64,000 nucleotides of DNA from Leptodontidium sp. MPI-SDFR-AT-0119. Taxonomy: Eukaryota > Ascomycota > Leotiomycetes > Helotiales > Leptodontidiaceae. This document shows positions 31,109 through 42,574 of the stretch, in pieces. The position numbers were made by a program, and so were the translations under genes. Under the pieces are notes generated by a model, which saw nothing but the letters and a program-made list of their open reading frames with translations, was not told the DNA's origin and searched no databases. How positions within the stretch are numbered: the stretch's first letter is position 1; each line of letters opens with the position of its first letter. The stretch spans positions 62,001 through 126,000 of the forward strand of contig JAHLEZ010000031.1 of NCBI GenBank assembly GCA_020726505.1, in the 5' to 3' direction.

Positions 31109-32700
31109 TCAATACCACCATCCCTTCGTCTTCCTCCAATCCCTTTCAGTAGCATGCCTTAGATCATCCACATTAAGCATATCCACCCCTTCCCGAATCA
31201 AAATATGCCAAATATGATTCCTTAGGCCGATGGGCCACCCAGGCAGACTCCAGTACCGCACTCTCAATCCCCGTTGATGTGCGCCTCGGATCTGGCCCCG
31301 GATGAGCTGTAGCTGCTTTTGCGTAAGCCTTGAGCCCCAGATATGGCCGATAGATTTAGTGAAGCTGGTCGAGGCATAGTAACTGTTAAAAGGGCCGTAG
31401 ATGCTGGCATTGCTGAAGGTTGTTGTGACACATTTTCCTTGGCCACGACCAACTGGCTTGTTATATGCAGGGTTTATTCGATTGTCAAGTATGTTGCTAG
31501 CTGGGGAATCAGGTCCAGATTGATCATGCCCACGAGTTGAATCTTGAGCTCGGTTTGGATTAGGCCACTGAGACGATAGGTCGGCCATCTCTTGCAGCGG
31601 CGCGTCAAAGAACACATCACGATACGTGTCATTCGCAGTCAATAAGTCGAATGGTGCGTTGCCAGTTCCTACTATCGTGATGGGCCTTTCAACGATTGCA
31701 GTTCCATTGAAATGGGTCAGATAACCCTTTTCTCGAAACGGTGTCAGCTGATAATCGAGTTGCTGCCAGAGTGCTGGACCCGATGATTTGAAGTCGATCA
31801 GCAGGACAAACGTCTGAGTTGGGTCAACGTCAAAGACACCGTTTAACGGATTTTCCTCGGGAGGATAGAGCGGATAATCTTCGTCTGGATGGTATTTAAT
31901 GAGTGGGTTTTGCTTTCCAATAAGATCTAATAGTGGGCTGATGTAGAGATTTTGAAGGGTACGATTAGTGGTCAAAGCATCTCTTTTGTGGCCAACGTAA
32001 AGCTCATCATCGACGAGCCAGACATCCGCCTCCGCGCCAGTACAACCAGCACGGACTGCTGCGTATAGCGGGACTGATCTCCAGTAATCGTTGTGGGAGT
32101 GACAGTTGACCGGATGGACGTCACCAGTGGCATCGGTCGGCCATTGCCCAAACCCCTCTTTCAATTCTCCAACCCGACCCCAGCGATTAATGACCCAGTC
32201 GATATCATCAGGGAAACGCATTTCAAGTGCATCCAGGAGGCTGCCGAAGAAGTGAATAAGGCCGCTATAGAAAATATCAGCAAGGCAAACAAGACAAGGA
32301 TTGGCTCCAATCAAAGGGAGACAAACAGAATCGATAAGTATGCGATAATAAGATAGAGGACACATTTCGAAACTCGAGGTCGCCTGCTGAGTGTTCGGCC
32401 TAACCACGGCTTGAGGTTGGGAGGCCACAGTTGGAGCGTCGAACCGTTTTGCTTTTGGCGCATGCAAATCCGTACCAAAGTCTTTAACCTGTTGAATAGA
32501 GAGCCCCGATCCTTGAGATTGGAACCGACAACCGTAAATGGCTCTATCGGCCCCAGTGCAACTTGATGCGGGGGCTTGTGTTGCAAGTCATTTTCATCGC
32601 CTCTGGCAGACGAACTTCCGAAGTCGCCAAACACAGAGTCATCGCAGAAATGGGATCGCAGCAAGCAATCTTGAGAACCTCGCTCACTCAAGAAAGACAT
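31109..32700 (-). CDS. AIM6: Aim6-like membrane protein (PLC-like phosphodiesterase fold)
   Basis: Two exons (32327-32700 and 31109-32264) separated by a 62-nt GT-AG intron (GTTTGT...TCTATAG) join in frame to about 509 residues. The N-terminus is cytosolic and basic, and a membrane segment spans the splice (VLYLIIAYLSILL, then GLIHFFGSLLDAL). The family core follows: GEL..GFGQWPTD, VNCHSHNDYWRSVPLYAAVR, AGCTGAEADVWLVDDELYVG, TLQNLYISPLLDL, VLLIDFKSSG and the end VRYWSLPGWPIGLRNHIWHI, DMLNVDDL. The H-N-D and E-D pairs correspond to catalytic and metal-site positions of phosphodiesterase TIM barrels. Family: altered inheritance of mitochondria protein 6. An alternative start at 32467 would lose the membrane segment, so 32700 is preferred. 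Confidence 0.88.
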
Positions 32701-33429
32701 TGGTAAAGAACTTTGTCCAATCCAATATAGACGGATGCCACTTGAAGGATGAAGTTTGGGCCAACGGGGCCTCTTTCGACTCTCTGGGGAGGATGACCAG
32801 ATCAGGGAACAGAATTTGAACGTTGGAGGAGGCTACGGCGATATTTTCTGGGAGCAAGTCCCCCGAATGAGCGGATTCCAGATGGCTACAAGTCCACATG
32901 CTAAAGCTGAGCTAACGTACCTTTCCCTATCAGGAATGTCACCGCGTGACCTTGATTGGTCTCAGGCACTCAGGCTCTTGGTTGATGGTCCAAGGCAGTA
33001 AACCATACCTAATCAGTAAGTCACATGGGCTGATCGAACATAGAAGAATAACGTGATGTACGGAGGATTATGGCCTAAGTGGCTGAGGTAGGTATCTAGA
33101 CCGACCGACAATTCATATTTGATTTGACGAGATTCTGCTGGTGGCACCGATCTTGAGGAGTCTGGGGAAGTGGAGTTCTACCTTCATTGGAAATTCTTGC
33201 AGAACTGCGCCGGAAAGTGGCCGATCATGTATGTCAGCGAGATCAAGAGGTCGCCTATCGCCTATTGCAGGTCCTGATTCGTTATCGCGGAGGAACATTT
33301 GTCCGCAAGCATTTCTCGCAGCGCTCAACAGCTTTTGAAGTCATCGATCTCCGCAATATTTTGAAGTGTATACTTGTCCTCAGCTTAGCATTCCTTAGCT
33401 GGCGTGCAATTCCAACATGAATAGACTAA
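32701..33429. other. intergenic, no gene seen
   Basis: Upstream region of the Aim6-like gene. Only short frames, none recognised. Confidence 0.4.
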
Positions 33430-33431
33430 AA

Positions 33432-33510
33432 TGGAAAGACCGCCGTGATCACCGGCGGCGCTACCGGCATCGGCCACGCAGCAGCAAAGCGCTTTATCGA
33501 GGAACTGATT
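33432..33510 (+). pseudogene. short-chain dehydrogenase N-terminal relic
   Basis: About 25 residues only: GKTAVITGGATGIGHAAAKR, then FIEE. This is the first beta strand and TGxxxGIG nucleotide-binding loop of an SDR. Coding sense stops after it, with no Asn/Ser/Tyr/Lys catalytic part downstream, so it is a remnant. Confidence 0.7.
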
Positions 33511-34653
33511 CGCGGCATCATTTACCTAGCTCGGATCCGAGCTCTTGAAGTCGATCATTAGTTCTGTCGGTGCAGTACCGGTTCATGTACCACGCCGCAT
33601 GTGTGAATATATTCCAATGCGAGTATGGTGACAGAGTAATAAATGTATGGTTCAAAATCTGTGTATTTCTAAAGAGAGTGCGAGGAGAGCCAGTTTATAT
33701 ACTACGAGACGCCACCGAATCTCCACCGAAACCCCTCCGGTAGGCCTCTGACCCCCATGTATCAACGAAAGTATGCCTGTACCATCTAGGTAGGCTTCTG
33801 CAGGGGCCTGTGGACCAACAAGTTCGTTCTTGCAGGTGGGGCGGGATCTCCATTGTGGCTTGAAGTCGCGATTGTTTGATGATGAAGGGTTACGGGAGGG
33901 TGGTGCCAGATTTTATAGGTTGTGAGGCCCTGCGAACTCGACTTTTTCGCTGTGGGTTGCCCCGTATCTCTTCTATACCATGATGTAGGGCCTACAACGG
34001 CAAGACTCTTTCAATTCTGGGCATGCAATTTGGAGATTGATAATGAATAGGGAGAGAGAAGTTAAGCGCGATGTTTAACCTATTCTACGGCCACGGACCA
34101 AATTCCTAACCATCATTGTCTTCCCGGGCGTTTGATGTCGTTGGGAGGTTGCTTTTTGTTTGTTGCGGAGTTGATGTAGTGCAGAAGCTCAGTGCTTCTG
34201 CTGCTGCGGAGATTTAGAGTCTCGATCAACGCTTTTGTGGCTGTGGACGGAATTTGAGGTTGGTTGTGAAGGCGAGTTGTGGAGAAGTTGTAGAGATGTC
34301 GCAGAAAGTGAACTTGACTCGGCGCTAAACGCGTCAGAGGCGTCGAATCAACTCCGCAGATCTCCAAACTCTGGAAATGTAGTATTTGAGCATTTTTAAA
34401 TCGATATTAAATCTGCGACGCGAATCTGGACTTGTGGTGGAGGTTGGCAATTGTTTGTTGTAGAGGAAGAAAAGATACGAGGCGGCAGCGAAAGCTCAGA
34501 ATGGTGGGGCGCATGCACATGCGCGCTAGTGCAGCCAGCCCCCGCTTCTGTCTTGAATGCAGTTCCCATAAACCGATCTATCAGGACCTGCATTGTTTCT
34601 GCTGCTTGGTAAACTCGGTCTCCATATGTCAATCTTATCAGGTCCTCTCGGAA
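33511..34653. other. intergenic, no gene seen
   Basis: Featureless apart from the block 34562-34653, which is duplicated upstream of the ferric-reductase relic. Confidence 0.4.
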
Positions 34654-34720
34654 ATGGATACCGTTCAGTGGTTTGCCGTGGCGCTTGCAGCCATTGCAGC
34701 CTTTTCTACAATACTTCTAC
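34562..34720 (+). repeat. duplicated 5' region of the ferric-reductase-like gene, copy 1
   Basis: Contains leader words ATAAACCGATCTATCAGGAC and the start codon block at 34654 (protein MDTVQWFAVALAAIAAFS). It matches 35529-35690, which begins MDTIQWYAVALAAIAALS. Similarity ends soon after, where CAGCC-rich repeats begin. This copy has no reductase body, so it is an orphan promoter and first exon. Confidence 0.85.
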
Positions 34721-34734
34721 CGAGCTTCTATTTT

Positions 34735-34815
34735 GGCTGCCACACATCCAAAAAGCAGCCACGTCAGCAGCCATTTCAGCAGCCATTTCAGCAGCCAGTT
34801 TTGCATCTCTCGACC
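34735..34815. repeat. CAGCC repeat patch, same words as at 2.1-2.8 kb
   Basis: AGCAGCCACGTCAGCAGCC, then ATTTCAGCAGCCATTTCAGC and CAGTTTTGCATCTCTCGACC. The units resemble those at 2110-2779, so this belongs to the same dispersed repeat family. Confidence 0.6.
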
Positions 34816-35008
34816 AAGCCAGCGCTACATTCATAATCGACTTCGTAAATCTATGCCATTAATTGGTATTCAAAGATGAAGAGCAGAAATTGGAGCCTGG
34901 GAGAAGTCATTAGAGCCATGTTTGCGTCTCAAGTCACGTGGGCCAATGGTCAATATTGATTCACTACCGGATTAGTGGCCATAAGCGAAACTCCAAATCC
35001 ACGGCACG

Positions 35009-35487
35009 CTTGTACATTAATTGGATTGGGGAGGTGTGTTCTAGCAATGCACCTCCAGAAGTGACGCCTTTGGAAGCAATGCTCCAAAATGGCTCCTCCG
35101 AAATGGCTCCTTCAGAAAATGACTCTTCCTGTAAATGACTGTAAATCGCTATTTCGTTTCCGTCCAGGTTCCAGTTATGTGCGTCTAGAATATAACCACA
35201 TTTTATACCTATGCCCCATTTAGATCCATTCAAGGTCCAAACTGCAAGAATTTAAACCCAAGGGAATTTGGGCACAAAGGAATTTGGGTACAGGGAAATT
35301 TGAGCACAAGGGAATTTGAGCACAAGGGGAGATGGGCACAAGAGGAGATGGAATCGGCCAATTACAGCTATTTCCTGGAGAAGCCATTTCTGAAGGAGCC
35401 ATTTCTGTGGGCTTCGCTTCTAAAGGCGTCACTTCTAGAGACGCATTGCTAGAACGCAACCTACGATCCAATTTATGTGCGCAAGCA
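35009..35487. mobile_element. inverted-repeat element (MITE-like), about 480 bp
   Basis: The left arm around 35009-35140 (AATTGGATTGG ... TTCTAGCAATGC ... AGAAGTGACGCC ... TTCAGAAA) is matched imperfectly on the opposite strand by 35360-35487 (GGCGTCACTTCTAGAG, GCATTGCTAGAACG, GATCCAATTTATG). The centre (35260-35350) has a GGAATTTGGGCACAAA-type short tandem repeat. The arms are diverged, so the element is older than the others. It lies between the two copies of the reductase 5' region. Confidence 0.65.
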
Positions 35488-35621
35488 TACTGAACATCAG
35501 GGCAGCTTTTGGCTTCTGATTTGAATGCGTTCTCATAAACCGATCTATCAGAACTTGCATCGTTTCTGCTGCTCGGTACGTTCGGTTCATACTATGTCAA
35601 TCTCTTCAAGACCTCTCTGAA

Positions 35622-36955
35622 ATGGATACCATTCAGTGGTATGCCGTGGCCCTTGCAGCCATTGCAGCCCTTTCTATTGTTTTCTACACGACGAGAGTCT
35701 CAATCAGGTTTCTGCGTACCTACACGACGTACCATTTTCTTAAGCATGTTTTTTATCCGCGAGTCCACAAGCATTTAGGAGGTACTACTCGATATCATGC
35801 GCTCTTGATCCTTACTCTCCTTGTGGGCAATGTTCTTTGCCTCACGAGTGATCATACAAAGATCGTGCAGCGAACAGGACGGTTAACTATCGTGAATCTC
35901 GTCCCTCTCTCTCTTGGAAGTCATATGAACTCCATCGTCAGTAGCTGTGGACTTGGATATGAGTCTTATAATGCCATATATCGTTGGTTAGGGAGAGTAG
36001 CCGTGATCGAAGGATCGATTCATGTGATTCTGCTGTTGTATCACAGAAGCCTAACCTACACTCATCAACGCAAGTAGCAGCGTTGTTAGTGAGTGTCCCC
36101 CCCCCCCCCCCCCCCCCTCCAAGGCTAAAGCGAGAACTATTGACGAAATGAACCAGGCTGCTTCTGCGATGGTCGCCATTCTAATCACATCCTTTTCAAT
36201 CGTGCGGCGTCACTTTTATGAGATCTTCTTAAATATCCATCGAGGCCCTGGAAGTACCGAGCGGGTCAATACGTATACCTTTGCGTCCCGAGAGCGAGCT
36301 ACAGCGCTTTCCTCCAGTCGCACCCGTACATGGTTGCGTGGTGGTACCCGTATGATAAAGATCAGGATATTGTCGTCTTCATCATTCAGCGACAGAAAGG
36401 ATTCACGCGAAGTCTTCCCACTAGCAGCAACTCATCCTAATCCACCGAATTGAGAGCTATTATTAAAGGGCCTTATGGCAAGGAGATCCATCTCGATGAG
36501 TATGGAACAGTCTTGTTGTTTGCGACAGGTATTGGCATAGCTGGCCAGCTGCTTTATGTGAGGCAGCTCCTTGAGAACTTTCACAATTATGATGCTAAGG
36601 CAAGGAGGATCGTTTTGTTCTGGCAGGTGGATTCTGAAGGTAGGCCGCGGTTAATGCTAGGAGAATCTTTGCTGACAACTACCCCGAAGAACACTTGTAA
36701 TGGGTCGGACAATAGATGACGGATTTACTTGAGCAAGACTCTGAATATGTAAGTTTGAAGAAGGTGACCGTTAGAGCATCCCCTGAACTATTCTGTCTAG
36801 TTCCTTGACATACGCCTCTTCGTTACCGGAAATTACATCACTAACGGTGTGGAACACGGTAAGGTTAGTCGAGTGGGTAGACACGACCGTATTGTAGTGA
36901 ATTACCAAGGTCTCAACGTCGAGAATTTGATTAGATCTTTAAGGAGACGGCAGTT
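35622..36955 (+). pseudogene. ferric reductase-like (FRE) relic
   Basis: The pieces follow the order of a fungal ferric/metalloreductase. The N-terminal membrane part 35622-36077 (MDTIQWYAVALAAIAALS; ALLILTLLVGNVLCL; NLVPLSLGSHMNSIVS; WLGRVAVIEGSIHVILLLYH) carries the paired-His ferric-reductase domain. A later helix is SAMVAILITSFSIVRRHFYE. The FAD domain follows (KYRAGQYVYLCVPRAS, QSHPYMVAWWYP), then the NAD domain (IIKGPYGKEI, VLLFATGIGIAGQLLYVRQL, RRIVLFWQV). It is broken by a stop after LTYTHQRK, a 21-base poly-C run at 36097, an in-frame TAA before STELRA, and a likely intron near 36750. A plasma-membrane Fe/Cu reductase originally; now inactive. Confidence 0.85.
36097..36117 (+). repeat. 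poly-C tract (21 nt)
   Basis: A pure run of C between CAGCGTTGTTAGTGAGTGT and TCCAAGG inside the ferric-reductase relic. It is one of two long C runs within 1.7 kb. The length should be treated as approximate in any assembly. Confidence 0.9.
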
Positions 36956-37713
36956 TTAGTCCAATCTCGCCCATTTCTATACCACAAACCACCACAAGTC
37001 CACCATTAACACCAAAGGAATGATGTCATATATCTACATTGCGACGCTTCTCGCGCTCTTCATAGTCGTCACAATGTTCCGTAAGAAGTATCTAAAATCT
37101 CGATCGCTAGTCCCAATCTCAGTGAACTACCACTTGACTAGAAAATGCCCGCTCACTCCCAACCGTTATAAATCAAGCTCTTAAAATCAATTAATTTGCT
37201 CTGTTCACAAATTCTACTTCTTCAGATCATATTTCTCAAATTGTACTCGTCTTGCTATTTCCCACCTACCTAAACGCCTTCCAGGACCCCCAAAGACGAC
37301 AGTAAAAAGACAGGCTGCGAACGCTATATTGTGATATAGTTTAAGTTCTAGGACTTGTGATTGCTCAATTTCATTGAAATCCCTATCTAGGGCATTTAAT
37401 AAAGTAAATCAGTATAATTATTCTCTTAGGATATACATTTGTGTTTTTACCTCACTTAAAACCGGTTACTAGATAGGAAGTATAATGAAAGTGAGGTTAT
37501 TGTATTCGGAAATTTAGTGCTTTTATGGGCCTTTTTGTGGTTTCATTTTTTACTGAGAATTTATCATTGACAGCAATTAACAGATTGACAACGATCCTCT
37601 CCTTCCAAGGATACGCCCATGAATATCAAGATATTCGTTGCCTCATTTGTTAGACTAATAATTTTTATTTTGCAATATCTCTGCTGTCTTTCTGATTCAT
37701 TCCCGACTGAGCC

Positions 37714-37714
<1 letters not shown>
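36956..37714. other. intergenic; weak small-gene candidate at 37021
   Basis: At 37021 an ATG after a CACC-rich leader opens MMSYIYIATLLALFIVVTMF, a single membrane segment, followed by a possible GTAAGA donor. It may be the first exon of a decayed membrane protein. Nothing else was seen. Confidence 0.3.

Positions 37715-37746
<32 letters not shown>
37715..37746 (+). repeat. poly-C tract (32 nt)
   Basis: Pure C32 directly downstream of the 3' end of the secreted beta-propeller gene, within its probable 3' UTR (poly-G on the gene's sense strand). Confidence 0.9.
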
Positions 37747-37774
37747 ACAAATCACCTCCATAGCGCCAGACTGA

Positions 37775-38990
37775 TTACAACAACACAGCAAAGCTTACAG
37801 CTACGACTACCATTCCAAATAGATGTCCGATTCCATTGATCTGAGCCCCCGAAGACCCAGTTGCAGAAGTTGTTGATTTAGTTGAAGTTGTTGCAGTTGC
37901 GGTACTAGTGGTTGTCGTCCCATTGCTGAGCGCGTAGATCATGATGCCTTTGGCCTTGACAGGTACCACCACTGTGCCTGTGAGCGGATCGACAGAGACA
38001 GCATGAGCGGTGACATTATCAGTCGTGATCTTCTGGACGATGGTGCCATTTATAGCGATTGACGGCAAGTACAGGAGTTGGCACATGGTTCACGGTGTTC
38101 AAGTAGGCGGAAGCGTAGTAATACCCCGTCTTCGAAGAGTACGTGACTTGGTCGCTACCAGTGATACCGCTGATATTGGCGATGATGGCCCCGGTGCTCA
38201 CATTCATAATGTAGCTGGCGGAATACCCAAAGGTTGCTACTTGAGACGAGGAACAGCCGATGAAGACCTGGTTCAAGGGCCCGAAGACGATGCCTGCAGG
38301 CGCGCAGCCAGGGACCGGAAGAGTCTTAGCGATGGAGAGACTCGCCTTGTCGACGTTCATCATCTGAATCGCGCCACCTGGAGCACCATCCGTCTCAGGA
38401 ACAGAGACATAGAATTGTGAGTCGGTTGGGTTGAAAGCAGGTTGTTCAAGACCGCTGGCGCTGGGAAAGCTGATATTGCCAATGCGTGTGTGAGATGTAG
38501 CATTGATAATGTTGACAAGAGGAGGAGATTCATTTCCGTTGGTCACGACGACAGTCTGAGTAGACGGGTTGTAGGCGAACTCGTCTGCGCGCTTCTTCGA
38601 TCCCGTGGATATATTGGCGACAATGGCTTTAGTAAAGAGGTTGATGACTTTGATAGTCCCGTCACCATCTCCAACGTACATCTCATTACGATTGGCAAGA
38701 ACGACGATCCCATCAGGGCCAGAGATCGCGGGTGTGAGAGTACCGTTGGTCAGACCAGTAACAAAGCCAGAGATGAAGCCGATTTGTGTCTTGTTGGCTA
38801 GTGATACGACGTGAATACCTTTGTTGGTGCGGTCAGACAAGTAATAGGTGCTATTGTAAATGGCGCTTTGATCGGTTGATGATGGGGTTCCTGGAGCCCA
38901 TGGAATAGTTGCGACTAGACTGTACAGGTCTGCTGAAGCTCCAATGGCGAAGCAGAGAAGGGAGATGGTTTGAAAAGATTGATGGAACAT
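37775..38990 (-). pseudogene. secreted GPI-type YVTN-like beta-propeller protein, one frameshift
   Basis: It begins with a signal peptide (MFHQSFQTISLLCFAIGASA) and repeats typical of YVTN/SMP-30-like seven-bladed propellers (NEMYVGDGDGTIKVINLFTK; TQTVVVTNGNESPPLVNIIN; NPTDSQFYVSVPETDG). At about 38060, after HVPTPVLAV, the sense shifts by one frame. It continues NGTIVQKITTDNVTAHAVSV, DPLTGTVVVPV, a Thr/Ser-rich linker and a hydrophobic C-terminus (LFGMVVVAVSFAVLL), as in GPI-anchored wall proteins. Splicing does not fix it without deleting conserved residues, so it is a true 1-bp frameshift or a sequence error. Expected location: cell surface. Confidence 0.75.
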
Positions 38991-40395
38991 GTCGAAAGTG
39001 TAAAGATGTGTTGTTGTGTGTTGATCAAAGGACTCTCTTCAGGATAGGACCAGGTATTATATCTCTAGTATGGAGGTGACTTCTTTACGAGGGAGTCCAG
39101 TAAAATGCGAGTCTCTCATCACATCGCCTAGACCCTCGCTGCTAAGCCAAAGTTCTTCACAGGCGTCAGTTTACTCGGGAACTCTCGCGATCGAGAAAAA
39201 GCAAGTTGTGATAACGCAGTTCATTATTCATAGATTGTGGTCATGTCCAGCCGCCTCATGTGGACAAAACTACTCGAACGTCCTGTTTCATGGAAGATAA
39301 TTTCTCAACATTTTTCTCGTTGCCGGCGAGTCGTCAATACACCAACGGGAAACCTGGCTTAGTTCCCAATACGAGGATGATAACGATCCTGACGAGAACC
39401 AAGCAATGCATGGCAGCCTGCTACCCCCGCACGAGAAAGCTTCCATGTATTGCAGTCTAAGACGTCTGTATCTTACAAGGGTGGATGAGAAATCGAGGGG
39501 ATCATCTGTGTCTTTGGGACGGTGTAGCCAGGGTTCCACGTGGTTGACAAGCAAATCAAGCTTCCTTCCCGTTCTGGCGGAGCAAAAAAACGTGGCAGCC
39601 CGATCCCCCAAGCCGCCCCCTTGCCTTAGATGACGACGAATCAAGTAAACCCAATGACCTTCTGTTGGGTCGGGAGCCCTTGTTGTCCGAATTTAAGCTT
39701 TTGACCTTGAATGTTCTTTGCGCCAAACTCTTCTTATGACAAGTCGGGTAAGCCCAATCGATTACTACGGAGGCAGGCGTTCCGAAGTTAAAGTTTCAAC
39801 CTCATGCGTTCCCAGCGCCAAACCCCTCCGACGATAATTAGAAGGGATCTTGGCGGCAGCGTGTTTAGGGTTAGAAGCTGATTTCTCACAGCAGCTACTG
39901 CTAGTGTTACTACCGGGCAAGAACATTAATCTTTCTACTAATGCACATCACCAAGTCGTCACATCGCATTGTTAGGAAGATGTCACTGGAACTCTATTGC
40001 CGAAGGTTGCATGACCAAGGATTAGAAGGAGGAAATGAATGGGAAAGCCAATCATAATGAACCTCAGACATTCTTCGCCTCTCTGGCCTGCTTGCCACGG
40101 CTGGTTCGAGATTTGAGATGATACGGGCAGGAAATGGAAGGGTGGTAGATTTCGCCCAAATTCTTCGAAGAATAATTGCATGCATTGAAGCAGCAAAAGC
40201 ACATATTGATTGAGAGTCTCGAATAGTAGCATTCTTCGTGGGGCCTTGATTTTGTGAAAACTGATTCTGGAGATTAAAACTCATACGCTTATCATTTCAA
40301 CTATGTGCTCTAACTCTTGACGCCAAACAGTTCCAAATGTGTGTTGGCGGCCAGAATGTATCGTTTGAAATTTTCCATCGGGATACATGCCCAAC
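38991..40395. other. intergenic, no gene seen
   Basis: The left end is the promoter of the secreted protein. Short frames further right are not recognised. Confidence 0.4.
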
Positions 40396-41592
40396 CTATA
40401 GCTTCTTCGAAACTGGAACACTTACACGAACTAAGTTGTTTTGGCTAGAATGTTCGATGCAAATGCTTTCAAATTTCTCTGCCTCTTTCAAGTCATTAAT
40501 GGTGTCGCGTCGAAACTCAACACAGCGAGTGACAGTGATTCCTTCCTCCAATACCTCCGTAAATCCAGCTCTACTTGCATGACGCATAGTCTGAAATGTT
40601 GTATTGTCAAACGTGGGGTGTCGGCGCCGAAGGGCGAACAATGTCGGTACATTTGCAACAAAGGCCGCAGCAAATTCTTCAATGGAGCCCCAAGTATTGC
40701 GATTGACTTGGCTGGTACCGTTTCCGTAAATTGGTAGACGAGCGATGGCAATAGCTATAAGTAGAAAGCCGATTGAGAACAAGCCAATGAGGGAGAGGCG
40801 TCTAGAAAGGACAGTTGTGTTAAAAAGCAGCGATGTGTAGGGAGACGGGTCATCTTACCGATTGAATGATTGCTTGATTCCAATGAGCCATGGCATAGGG
40901 AGGATGATGAGCGTTACATCAGTGGCGATGTTGAGAGCAACAAACACAATCAGTTGGACGGGTGCGCGAGTGCAACTACCTAGGACTCTGGTTAGTTTAT
41001 GTTTCAAGGTTATCATATTAGAAGCGTCTCATATGGTACCTGGATTTGGCATCACTTGCCAATACAACGAGAACGGACGGCACTCCACAAATGTAACTGA
41101 TTGTACCGCAAGATAGGTCGTAGTTAGGAAGCCCCAATATAAGCTAATGATACGTTGAGGACCTGGGAGGCGATCTAACATCCGCCGATACAGAAGCAGT
41201 ACAACGGCCTTTTGGATCCATATACTACAAGGCAGACTGTTATCACCTTAAGTTTGAGAAGTTGTGGAGAGGATGACTTACTAGGTGTTGTAGACTATCC
41301 TGTTCACAAGAGTGAGTTGGCTTCCAACCACGCGGTGATAGATTTCGGTATCAGATAACTTGTGCGAAGTACGGTAGCCTGGCGATAAATTGTTGTTGCT
41401 CCACAAAGTAACGACGGTAGCAAATGCAGTGCGAGTAGCCAGACAGACCATCGCTGCCATAGTAAGGTAGTCACTGAGATTGAATGCTTGTCCTCTGGCT
41501 TTGCGCATTGCGAGGCGGAGAAACATGATCACGGCACTCAAGAAGCCGAACACCCCCGTCATGATGATAGTATTCTTCGAATTGTCATCCAT
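40396..41592 (-). CDS. rhodopsin-domain (PTH11-like) integral membrane protein
   Basis: A fungal seven-helix membrane protein in four exons. Exon 1 (from 41592) has helices IIMTGVFGFLSAVIMFLRLA and LSDYLTMAAMVCLAT. The donor GTAAGT after ACACCTA leads to exon 2, TYIWIQKAVVLLLYRRMLDR ... LAVQSVTFVECRPFSLYWQV. Exon 3 has CTRAPVQLIVFVALNIATDV and LIILPMPWLIGIKQSF. Exon 4 (40396 to about 40800) starts RRLSLIGLFSIGFLLIAIAI and ends in a hydrophilic tail. The order W(I/V)QK, ECRPF..YW, C and LPMPWL..K is the hallmark of the fungal rhodopsin-domain family related to PTH11 receptors. Plasma membrane; ligand unknown. All joins keep frame, so it appears intact. Confidence 0.87.
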
Positions 41593-42574
41593 TGTGACAC
41601 GTTGTTGCTTGCATCAGCGCTCTGACGGTTTGATTCGACATGAAACTTTTGGAGGGTTATAAAAGGAAAGCAAGAAGATAAGAGAGGATAAGTGGGGATA
41701 TGGAGAGTTAAAACGATGGTCAACCTTGTGGGCCCATCTGTTGGATTATTGAGTGTTGACGTGACTGGTCAAGGCTTCCCCATCCCCGCCCCAAAGCGCC
41801 ACCACCTCCACATGGCGGCCATGCTGAAGCCGGTATGCAGCCATCCCACCTTCCTCCGCATCTTATGGTCAGCCACCCCGGACTGCCACACGGCACAGTA
41901 CGAGTACTCCCAAATAATTCGGGGGGGGGGGGCGGCGCAATCAATTGGCTTACAAGTCTCCGCAAGCCTCTGTTTCTTAGCCCTCGATTTAGCTTTCCGA
42001 AACTTTTTCGTGTTGCCGTGCAGCTCAATAAGACGAACGAAATATGCGGCAGCGATACTAACAGTTTACTTTTCCTGAAAAGTGAGACATCTTCGAGATG
42101 GGAACCCCAGAAAGGAACCATGCATGTCGTTTATGCAGCATTCCTTGGCCCCACCCGTCAAGAGCTAGTCTCAACTCTGAACACACACACCTTCATCAAA
42201 GACCCCATTCACCAGATGATTGATGGAGAACTGTATGCTAATTGGTAGTTACCAATTTCAACTTCAAACTCCCCGGATCATGAGTTTGCATTGTGGCTCA
42301 ATGGGGAAGGTGTGTAAGCAGAGTCTACTTCGGTCAAGCCGAAGTGCTGTCGCTACAAATTGCGCTTACGTTCGAGTGAGTGTGAAGAAGTTGGGAGAAT
42401 TTTATAGGAGACATAGGACGCGGACTCTCTGTCTTTATGCTACTCCATCATTCACCTGATTTAAAGCACTTACAGGCCCCCCGAATTTTGCTATCATTTC
42501 GCTACTACTTATCAAACGCTTCTTAACATTGTTGATTTGTTTCTCATCCATCTTTTATCTCCCCATCAATCAAT
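41593..42574. other. intergenic with a G12 run
   Basis: Probably the divergent promoter region between the rhodopsin-domain gene and the MFS gene. A G12 run lies at 41921-41932. No other feature was seen. Confidence 0.4.

Noticed and set aside
37021..37180. A small membrane-protein gene (MMSYIYIATLLALF...)
   Set aside because: Only a single hydrophobic exon with no convincing continuation; kept only as a note in the intergenic entry.
38030..38090. A 61-nt intron that would restore frame in the beta-propeller gene
   Set aside because: It would remove residues that look conserved (HVPTPVLAV...NGTIVQ), and the branch point is poor. A frameshift is more likely.
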